36,626 nt of DNA from positions 1 through 36,626 of the IMG/VR virus record IMGVR_UViG_3300035698_005646; one strand, written 5' to 3'. This document shows positions 15,233 through 21,737 of this stretch, in pieces (within the stretch, counting starts at the first letter, position 1; the number at the start of each line of letters is the position of its first letter). A program made the position numbers and the translations under genes. Under the pieces are notes generated by a model that saw only the letters and a program-made list of their open reading frames with translations, was not told the DNA's origin and made no database searches. Source of the DNA: a virus.

Positions 15233-16194
15233 GCTGCACCTCCTTCTGCATCAATCATTTCCGCTACCAAGTCGAAAAATCTTATCTGTGGTTTCCACCC
15301 GAGTACCGTCTTTGCTTTCGTCGCATCCCCACGAAGCTCCTGCACCTCGCTGGGCCGTTTGAACTCATCACTCACCGTCACATATTTCTGCCAGTCCAGA
15401 CCCACGCGGCCAAACGCTGCCCGGCAGAAGTCCTTTATCGAATGCATCTCGCCCGTGGCCACCACGTAGTCATCCGGCTGATCCGCTTGCAGCATCATCC
15501 ACATCGCCCTTACGAAGTCCCTGCTATGTCCCCAATCACGTTTGGCATCCAGATTACCCAGAGCCAGCTCCTTGGCCCGTCCTGCCTTGATCGCTGCTAC
15601 CCCGCGGGTGATCTTGCGTGTCACGAACTCCATGCCACGGCGGGGGCTTTCATGGTTGAACAGAATGCCTGAGCAGGCAAACATCCCATAGGCTTCCCGG
15701 AAGTGCCGTGTAAGCCCATATCCGGCCACCTTACTGACTCCATAGGGTGAGCGTGGGTGGAAGGGCGTTCGCTCGTTCTGGGGGCTCTCAGCCACCTTCC
15801 CGAACATCTCTGAGCTGGCCGCGAAGTAGAACTTGCACTTGGGAACCAGATCACGCATGGCCATAAGCATGTTGAGCGTCCCCACGATGTTGGTATCGAG
15901 CGTGGTGTGGGGGTCCTCAAAGCTATCCATCACGAAGCTCTGGGCGGCCAGATGGTAGCACTCATCGGGCTGCACCCCCTGTACCATACGCACAACGCTC
16001 CCGTAGTCCTGCACCGACCCGGCGTGGAGCGTGATGCGGTCGAGGAGATGGACGATACGGGCCAACCTCACCCGCCTATCCTGGAGTGCCACGCGCCTCA
16101 CCATCCCATGCACCTCATACCCCTTGTCCAGCAACAGCTCCGCCAGATAACTCCCGTCCTGTCCCGTAATCCCTGTGATGAGTGCTTTCAGCAT
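15229..16194 (-). CDS. gmd: GDP-mannose 4,6-dehydratase
   Basis: A 321-residue short-chain dehydrogenase/reductase of the extended type. The NAD(P)-binding motif is ITGITGQDGSYLAELL (6-21). The active site includes SSEMFG (127-132) and Tyr151-GVS-Lys155 in PRSPYGVSK. GILFNHESPRRGMEFVTRKI and LGNLDAKRDWGHSRDFV are hallmark Gmd blocks. The enzyme converts GDP-D-mannose to GDP-4-dehydro-6-deoxy-D-mannose, the precursor of GDP-rhamnose, GDP-fucose and others. The start at 16194 overlaps the reductase gene by 7 bases. It is slightly shorter than bacterial Gmd (about 340-370 residues), but all the key blocks are present. Confidence 0.92.
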   Translation of the reverse strand: MLKALITGITGQDGSYLAELLLDKGYEVHGMVRRVALQDRRVRLARIVHLLDRITLHAGSVQDYGSVVRMVQGVQPDECYHLAAQSFVMDSFEDPHTTLDTNIVGTLNMLMAMRDLVPKCKFYFAASSEMFGKVAESPQNERTPFHPRSPYGVSKVAGYGLTRHFREAYGMFACSGILFNHESPRRGMEFVTRKITRGVAAIKAGRAKELALGNLDAKRDWGHSRDFVRAMWMMLQADQPDDYVVATGEMHSIKDFCRAAFGRVGLDWQKYVTVSDEFKRPSEVQELRGDATKAKTVLGWKPQIRFFDLVAEMIDAEGGAA

Positions 16195-17171
16195 ATGATC
16201 TTCCTGTCCCAGTAGGCCAAAAGGTCCGTGAGTGTCTGCTCCATGGGGATTTCCGGCTTCCATCCAGTGAGCTCCCGGAGCTTGGTGCTGTCCGGTATCT
16301 GCACGGGGATGTCGATGGGGCGCACAAAGGGCGGGTACACCTCGGTGGTGATACTGAGCCCGGCGATATCCACCATGGCATTCAGCCAATCCCCCATGGA
16401 CCCGATCTCGTCCCCACCCACGTTATAGCTCTCGCCGGCAGTAGCCTTCTGCATCAGCAGCGCATATGCCCTCACGCAATCCCGTACATCCATCACCACG
16501 CGCTTGCTAGCGAGCGTCCCCACCTTCACCACAGGACTTTGCAGCCCCTTCTTGATCCTGATGAGCTGGTAGGCATCCCCGGAGATGGAGAACGTGTAAC
16601 CGCGTCGGGGACCCGTGTGGGAGAATGCCCGGCTGTTGAATATCAGGAGGCCACGATGTCTCGCCCGCTCGGTCGCGTAGAGGTCGGCGGCGGCCTTGCT
16701 CACACCATACGGATTCACGGGGGCTATCGGATGGTTCTCGGTGATTGGCTGCTTGCCCTCATCCACAGCCCCATACACCTCGCTCGTGGAGCAGTTCAGC
16801 ATCATACAGTCTGGGCAGAACTGGTGCATCAACGTAATCAGGTTCACCGTGCCAAGCGCGTTGGTCACGAAGGTGCCCTGCGGGTCCTTGAAGCTCGTGG
16901 GAGGATGCGACTGTGCTCCCAGATGGTATATCTGATCGAAGCCCCTCTCCTTGAACACGCGGCGCATAGACTCCAGATCGTCCAGATTCCCATAGGCCCA
17001 CTTGAGCTCCCGGTACACGGCATCTGGCACAATATCGCGGATGTCATTCTGCCGCCCGTTCGATGCCCTTACCAGCCCATATATGCGTAGGCCGGGGGTG
17101 CGCTCCAGCAGATGGTTGGCCAGATGCGGTCCGGCGAATCCCGTCAGCCCCGTAATCAGCACATTTTTCAC
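16188..17171 (-). CDS. GDP-6-deoxy-D-mannose reductase-like (Rmd-type) NAD-dependent epimerase
   Basis: A 327-residue extended SDR protein. The nucleotide-binding motif is TGLTGFAG (7-14), and the active site has CSTSEVYG (127-134) and Tyr155-GVS-Lys159. The blocks NSRAFSHTGPRRG and KRVVMDVRDCVRAYALL are typical of Rmd-like reductases acting after Gmd. The expected reaction is reduction of GDP-4-dehydro-6-deoxymannose to GDP-D-rhamnose. It overlaps Gmd by 7 bases and the small gene upstream as ATGA. A second Gmd-like or epimerase role is possible, but pairing with Gmd makes Rmd the simplest reading. Confidence 0.82.
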   Translation of the reverse strand: MKNVLITGLTGFAGPHLANHLLERTPGLRIYGLVRASNGRQNDIRDIVPDAVYRELKWAYGNLDDLESMRRVFKERGFDQIYHLGAQSHPPTSFKDPQGTFVTNALGTVNLITLMHQFCPDCMMLNCSTSEVYGAVDEGKQPITENHPIAPVNPYGVSKAAADLYATERARHRGLLIFNSRAFSHTGPRRGYTFSISGDAYQLIRIKKGLQSPVVKVGTLASKRVVMDVRDCVRAYALLMQKATAGESYNVGGDEIGSMGDWLNAMVDIAGLSITTEVYPPFVRPIDIPVQIPDSTKLRELTGWKPEIPMEQTLTDLLAYWDRKIIC

Positions 17172-17503
17172 TTCGTATCCCTCTCTACCAGTTGGTCGAT
17201 CAGCTTGCTCATCCGCACGCGGATATCATTGAACTTCCGCACCCTGAGTGCCAATACACCCGCTATCACTGGGTCGCCATCCATCTTACCGCTGTGGATA
17301 GGTGCCTCATAATCCCAAATGGTGTTGTTGATCGTATACACCATATCCACCAGCTCGTCCCATGGGAGCTTCGGATGGGCGCGTCTCAGCTCGGACAGCC
17401 CAGCATTATACTTTCCAACCGCCACCATGTCCCCGTTATCCCGTGCCACATACAGCTTGGCTATTGTGAACTTATCTACCAAATCTCCAGGTGTCATGTG
17501 CAT
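17168..17503 (-). CDS. Small conserved protein of sugar-modification clusters
   Basis: A 111-residue helical protein beginning near MTPGDLVDKFTIAKLYVAR. The PG-[ED]-L-V-D-[RK] opening is one I associate with a small family found beside glycosyltransferases and sugar-nucleotide genes; no reaction is known to me. The start at 17503 is chosen because AGGGGG lies 6 bases upstream; 17497 is the alternative and gives an ATGA overlap. No membrane span or catalytic motif is visible. A regulatory or chaperone role for one of the neighbouring enzymes is possible but unsupported. Confidence 0.6.
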   Translation of the reverse strand: MHMTPGDLVDKFTIAKLYVARDNGDMVAVGKYNAGLSELRRAHPKLPWDELVDMVYTINNTIWDYEAPIHSGKMDGDPVIAGVLALRVRKFNDIRVRMSKLIDQLVERDTK

Positions 17504-18366
17504 GCCAATCCCCCTACCGCAAGCGCACTCCATAGTCCATCATAGTTCGTCACGGGTATGTGCCCGTAATAGCTTCCAGGGGAGCAATTCACGATCTCTA
17601 TCTTGTCGGGCTGGTACGTGAAATTCTTATTGAACCTCACTGTGCCAACACCCACCCCCGTGGCCCTGCGCTCGTTCTTAAAGAACTCTGGGTCATAGTA
17701 GGTGGCCAACATCTCCTGCTGGCTCCACCGAATGATCTCCTCCTCGGTCTTCCCCTCCATGGCCGGGTGCAGATAGCCATCGGCGCCGAACAGTATGAGC
17801 TTCTCCACCTTGGCCTTAATCAGCTCGTCCACAATCACCTCAAGCGAGATGGGGTAGGCGGGTCGGCAGAGGAGCCGCGGCATGAGGTAGAGCTGCTCCC
17901 CGTGGAAATCAATAAGCCATTCCCGGTCCACCGCATCCAACCATGTGAAGGCACACAACGTGGTCATGAGAAGGTGCTTGGCATCACGCGATACAAACTC
18001 CTTGAGGTCGGGGATACGCTTCGGGATATCCTGCTCGCTCATGCAGAATATGATATCGAAGCTGTTATCTATCTTGCCCAGGATACGCTTCTCGATCTGG
18101 CTGAACCTGTTCATCCCCATCCAGCACAGATCAAACTGGGCGAAGTCCTCAATCCGCTCCTCCAGCCCCTTAATCGACCCGCCATTGAGGCAGAGAGCCA
18201 CTGTACGGCCCCCAATCGTGTCTGTAAGCCTCTCGGTGCCCTCATCGCTCTCGCGTCCCGCACGCTTGGCCATGACCGCTATGGCGTCGTGATCTATGGG
18301 ATAAGTCCATGCTTCCGGCTTATTCATATTGGGCGTCACGAGAAAGTCTGTTGCTATCCGGCTCAT
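17494..18366 (-). CDS. DUF115-like putative glycan-related protein
   Basis: A 290-residue alpha/beta protein. Its glycine-rich loop ALCLNGGSIKGLEERI (~62-77), followed by LCWMGMNRF and later KLILFGADGYLHP, resembles the DUF115/MptE-like fold, also seen in the first domain of the fusion at 21734-23809. Such domains occur in capsule, LPS and flagellin glycosylation loci, and some may transfer sugars from nucleotide donors. The start at 18366 overlaps the radical SAM stop as ATGA. It could also be a distant glycosyltransferase. Reaction unknown; family placement is moderate. Confidence 0.6.
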   Translation of the reverse strand: MSRIATDFLVTPNMNKPEAWTYPIDHDAIAVMAKRAGRESDEGTERLTDTIGGRTVALCLNGGSIKGLEERIEDFAQFDLCWMGMNRFSQIEKRILGKIDNSFDIIFCMSEQDIPKRIPDLKEFVSRDAKHLLMTTLCAFTWLDAVDREWLIDFHGEQLYLMPRLLCRPAYPISLEVIVDELIKAKVEKLILFGADGYLHPAMEGKTEEEIIRWSQQEMLATYYDPEFFKNERRATGVGVGTVRFNKNFTYQPDKIEIVNCSPGSYYGHIPVTNYDGLWSALAVGGLACT

Positions 18367-19442
18367 GGATACCTCGCACACATGGGGTCATCATCGCTCA
18401 CGAATAGTCTCTCACACAATATACAGTGGTCCCCGATGCAGCACCGGGTAGTGCAGCGGCTCGGGGTGTCCCCATACAGTAGCTTCTTGTGGCCTTCCCC
18501 GCCCCAGAACTCCAATATCTCCGCGGGCCGCGGGCTGTGGGTGCCGAGCTTATACCGCTCCTGATAGTACTGGTCATCGCAGAAGTACACATTCCCATCC
18601 GTGGCGATGTGAATCCGGAGAGGGGCTCCATAGCACTGACTGAAATCCTTACTGTGCCCCATGTCCTCGTCAAATTTATGCGTGACCGTATAGACGTGGA
18701 AATCATCACTCTCCAGCCCATGGCACAACTCGAACTGCCGAAGCATCTGGTCCACGTTGAAGTCGGCCACGTCGAAGTGCTTCCCGGCCATGCCTTGGTG
18801 CTGCGTATCCATGGGGCGGGCCACAAAATCGTGCGCTCCCGCTTCCCTCGCCAGAATGCACGCCGTCATGAGCTCATGCTGATTATCAGGTGTGATGAGG
18901 AACTTGTACCCCACGTTGCAGCGCCCATCCTGAATGGCCATAGTGTGAATGTTATCCAGCACCTTATCGAAAGCATCTGCCCCCTTGAGGGCCTTGTAGG
19001 TGCGAGCGGTCCCCGCATCCACACTGATACCCGCCCACCGGCAAAGCTGGCCGATCTGCTCTGCGGTAGCACCATCACACACCCCGTTGGACAAGATGGC
19101 GGCATCCATGCCGAGGAGCGCATTGTACTGGAGCATCTCGGTGAAACGCGGATGAAATGTGGGCTCGCCACCGCCCGCCCATACCACTGCCTGCACCCCC
19201 CACTCCTTCAGGAACCGCAACACGTCCATCACATGTTCCGTAGTTAGCTCATGACCAGCCTTGCGATATCGGGCAGAGTTGCACCATTCACAGTTCAAGG
19301 GGCACTTGAGCGTCGGGTCTATCCGGGCCTGCACCGGCACCGGCACTATCCCCGCGGCGATCTGCTTGAACTGCTCCGTATACAGCAGCCCCTTCCACGG
19401 ATTGAAGCTGTTGAATGCGTTATTGTCAGCCCATTCCTTCAT
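18363..19442 (-). CDS. Radical SAM protein
   Basis: A 359-residue radical SAM enzyme. The [4Fe-4S]-binding motif is Cys47-PLN-Cys51-EW-Cys54. GGGEPT (90-95) is the SAM-binding GGE-type motif. The C-terminal part has further cysteines (SQCYGAP, VYFC, then C330, C334, C335, C340, C343, C355) that suggest a SPASM/twitch-like extra cluster. The family carries out radical chemistry such as methylation, epimerisation or peptide modification. Within this cassette it may change a sugar or a protein side chain. Starts and stops overlap neighbours as ATGA. The substrate cannot be read from the sequence. Confidence 0.88.
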   Translation of the reverse strand: MKEWADNNAFNSFNPWKGLLYTEQFKQIAAGIVPVPVQARIDPTLKCPLNCEWCNSARYRKAGHELTTEHVMDVLRFLKEWGVQAVVWAGGGEPTFHPRFTEMLQYNALLGMDAAILSNGVCDGATAEQIGQLCRWAGISVDAGTARTYKALKGADAFDKVLDNIHTMAIQDGRCNVGYKFLITPDNQHELMTACILAREAGAHDFVARPMDTQHQGMAGKHFDVADFNVDQMLRQFELCHGLESDDFHVYTVTHKFDEDMGHSKDFSQCYGAPLRIHIATDGNVYFCDDQYYQERYKLGTHSPRPAEILEFWGGEGHKKLLYGDTPSRCTTRCCIGDHCILCERLFVSDDDPMCARYP

Positions 19443-20065
19443 GCCGTATCCCCCGAATCATATGCTTCCTGCGCAGTGATGTGCATAAGTATTTTGAACT
19501 TATCAGGAGCAAATAGCCCCGTCTCTATCCCCTCAGTGTTCCCTGCGGCGAATTGCGCCTTCCACCATTTGATCGGCTTAACAGTCTTGTGAGCTTCCAC
19601 ATACATAGGGTCGTCCTCCACACTTATACAGTGGAGCATCTTCCCCTTGGTGACCCGATACAGCTCACGTATGGATGCCTCCACCGCTTCCGTGGGGATG
19701 TGCTCCATTACGTCGAACGAGAAGGTGTAGTCAAACTCATTGTCCTCAAAGGGCATATCCCAGATAGGCGCTTCCGTGAACGAGCAAGTGGGGAGAAATT
19801 CATCATACTCGCTGCCCGTTTTCCGCTGGGACCCCAGACCCGCCAATGAAATGTCCACCCCGACACAATTCCGATCCAGACTGCATAATAGCCGTGTTGG
19901 GTCACCATGCCCACACCCGATATCGAGCAACTTATCCTTAGGTTGTGACGTGGCCGCGATATACCCAGCTATTTCGCGCCAATACCCCGTCGTATCACAG
20001 CAACGGCCATCATATAGCCGATCATAAAGCTCTTTTTCCGCCGTGGCAATCGCCTTAATGCTCAT
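19439..20065 (-). CDS. Class I SAM-dependent methyltransferase (third paralogue)
   Basis: A 208-residue Rossmann methyltransferase with motif I LLDIGCGHG (~45-53), GVDISLAGL, then AP-WDMPFEDNEFDYTFSFDV and MEHIPTE. The blocks MPF-D--FD, EH-P-E, YRVTK and TVKP--WW are shared with the domains at 20639-21403 and in the C-terminus of 21734-23809, so the three are paralogues. An N-terminal segment (ELYDRLYD...TTGYW) is also shared. Likely role: O- or N-methylation of a sugar. It is coupled to both neighbours by ATGA overlaps. Confidence 0.85.
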   Translation of the reverse strand: MSIKAIATAEKELYDRLYDGRCCDTTGYWREIAGYIAATSQPKDKLLDIGCGHGDPTRLLCSLDRNCVGVDISLAGLGSQRKTGSEYDEFLPTCSFTEAPIWDMPFEDNEFDYTFSFDVMEHIPTEAVEASIRELYRVTKGKMLHCISVEDDPMYVEAHKTVKPIKWWKAQFAAGNTEGIETGLFAPDKFKILMHITAQEAYDSGDTA

Positions 20066-20775
20066 CGTATCCCCACAGTCTCAGTGGTAACCCCCCACAA
20101 ATAGCCAGCTTTCTGTCGGGCCTTCCATATCTCGTTATCCCATATCTGCTTCTCACCGCGGTTGGCATAATGTGTCTCGTCCAGCGTACCACCGGGAGCG
20201 TTGGGGTGGAAGTGCTGCATCCGGCAGTTCTCGGCATATCGGAACCGTCCCACCTTCTTCGCATACAGCCCCATCTCCGTATCCACGTAGAAGCGGTAGT
20301 ATTCAGGGCAATATGCTTGTCCGGGCGGGAATCTCAGATGGAACTTCCTGCCCACAAATCGGAATCCCATCTGGGTGATCTTCTCCGGCCAGCTTGGGGG
20401 GTAGTTGGTGACATTGAACCCCAACAGCCCATCGCCATCAGGAAACTCCCTCCGCATTATATCCACGGCATTCGTGAGGCAGTCAGGGTCGAGGCTCGTG
20501 TCATCACACAGGAACAGCAGATAGTCCCCTTCGCTCTTGGCCACGAAGCTATTCCAACACGTACTCACCTTGCTGTAATCCGTTATCTCACAGCGTACCC
20601 GGCCGTCACCCTCCCACTGCTTCGCATACCGGAACAGCTCATTCTGGTCCGTGCAGAGAATGAACACTCTTACGTTTCCGTAGCTTCCGTTTAGCAGTGA
20701 TTCCACGCACACCTTGAGCTTTTCTGGACGGTGCCACGTGGGGATTGCCACGTCGATTCGTGGGCTTGCTTTCAC
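20062..20775 (-). CDS. GT2-family glycosyltransferase
   Basis: A 237-residue GT-A glycosyltransferase. It opens with the GT2 pattern IDVAIPTWHRPEKLKVCVES (residues 7-26) and has the metal/nucleotide motif LFLCDDTSLDPDC (~86-98), then YVDTEMGLYAKKVGRF. It would transfer a sugar from a nucleotide donor, plausibly the GDP-deoxyhexose made by the Gmd/Rmd pair. The start is a GTG at 20775 with GGGG 6 bases upstream; it lies 137 bases inside the upstream methyltransferase gene. The stop overlaps the next start as ATGA. Donor and acceptor are unknown. Confidence 0.85.
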   Translation of the reverse strand: MKASPRIDVAIPTWHRPEKLKVCVESLLNGSYGNVRVFILCTDQNELFRYAKQWEGDGRVRCEITDYSKVSTCWNSFVAKSEGDYLLFLCDDTSLDPDCLTNAVDIMRREFPDGDGLLGFNVTNYPPSWPEKITQMGFRFVGRKFHLRFPPGQAYCPEYYRFYVDTEMGLYAKKVGRFRYAENCRMQHFHPNAPGGTLDETHYANRGEKQIWDNEIWKARQKAGYLWGVTTETVGIR

Positions 20776-21403
20776 GCATTACCCCTTTCATAATGTGCTT
20801 CAGTTCTCCGTGATATCCGAGGAACTCTTGGGCTGTGACTATCATGCACCAAATCCCCCGCGAATTGTACTTCTCGAATTTCTTCCGCCACCACCACATG
20901 GGCTTCACGACCAGATGCAGCCCCTTCTCCCACTTGCTCTCCTGAGTGCTGACCACATGAACCATCCGATCCCGCGTAACCCTGAACATCTCCTTGATCG
21001 TGGCGTCCAGCATCTCCGGCGGCAGATGCTCCATAACATCCGAGGACATTGAGGTGTGGAATGCTCGATCCACGAATGGCATACGCCACAGAGGAGCTTT
21101 CTTGAAATGATCTGGGTCTATGGGGATCCATATAGGGTCTTCCTGTCGCGGGAGGAATTTGGTGGCACATCCCGCCAACGTAATATCCACACCCACTGCA
21201 TCCCGCTTCTTGAGCAGGAGACGCTTGACGGCCACTCCACACCCGCAGCCCATATCCAGTATCCGGTCCTGCTCCGGCGTTATCCATTCCGCCACCTCGC
21301 TGAACTGAGTCTGGTACCCCGTGGACCCATAATTCCGGGTGAATAGTTCGGTGTATTTCTCACGTTCCCTCTCCTCAATCGCTTTTATCCGTGCGGAGTC
21401 CAC
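20639..21403 (-). CDS. Class I SAM-dependent methyltransferase (second paralogue) with basic C-terminal tail
   Basis: A 254-residue methyltransferase: motif I ILDMGCGCG, GVDITLAG, APLWRMPFVDRAF, SSDVMEHLPPE and FRVTRD match the paralogues in this cassette. The start is a GTG at 21403 with GGAGG 7 bases upstream, inside the end of the cupin gene. After the domain ends (~residue 210) the frame runs on as a very basic tail (KAQGVRGITAKRKLRKRKSV) that overlaps the GT2 gene for 137 bases. The tail may be a by-product of a lost stop codon or a real binding segment. Confidence 0.82.
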   Translation of the reverse strand: MDSARIKAIEEREREKYTELFTRNYGSTGYQTQFSEVAEWITPEQDRILDMGCGCGVAVKRLLLKKRDAVGVDITLAGCATKFLPRQEDPIWIPIDPDHFKKAPLWRMPFVDRAFHTSMSSDVMEHLPPEMLDATIKEMFRVTRDRMVHVVSTQESKWEKGLHLVVKPMWWWRKKFEKYNSRGIWCMIVTAQEFLGYHGELKHIMKGVMRESKPTNRRGNPHVAPSRKAQGVRGITAKRKLRKRKSVHSLHGPE

Positions 21404-21737
21404 CCGAGACCCTCCGTTCTATGTCCACCCCATAATAGCGGTAATCGTATATCTCGATGCATTTGGTGTCTACCATCGCCTCAAACGAGTGCCAGATACC
21501 AACAGATATTGCTGTATCATCCCCAGCGAATAGGGTAAGGCCGTGCTCATGCCCATCAATATCCCACCAAGTAACCCTGAGCTCCCCCTCGATGACGTAG
21601 AAGACGTTCTCCTTGTGCTCATGGCGATGCTCCGAGCAGAATCCACCCGCTTTCACCTCGATGTAATGCGTGGAGGCAGCCCCATTTGCAAACAACTCAA
21701 TCGTGGTTCCCCACACTTTCTGCTCGGGCGGTTTCAT
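21375..21737 (-). CDS. Cupin-fold protein
   Basis: A 120-residue single cupin. Motif 1 is EHRHEHKENVFYVIEGEL, with His37, His39, His41 and Glu43 placed to bind a metal; motif 2 includes GIWHSFEA with His83. Cupins of this size in sugar clusters can isomerise sugars or bind sugar nucleotides, and the pattern is near that of the C-terminal domain of mannose-6-phosphate isomerase / GDP-mannose pyrophosphorylase. It could help supply the mannose precursor used by Gmd. It overlaps the fusion gene stop as ATGA. The exact substrate is not shown. Confidence 0.8.
   Translation of the reverse strand: MKPPEQKVWGTTIELFANGAASTHYIEVKAGGFCSEHRHEHKENVFYVIEGELRVTWWDIDGHEHGLTLFAGDDTAISVGIWHSFEAMVDTKCIEIYDYRYYGVDIERRVSGGLRTDKSD

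Noticed and set aside
16182-18564. Two long plus-strand frames (302 and 334 codons) opposite the sugar genes
   Set aside because: They mirror the Rmd-like, DUF115-like and radical SAM genes, which have clear motifs on the minus strand. No supporting start signals or motifs exist on the plus strand.
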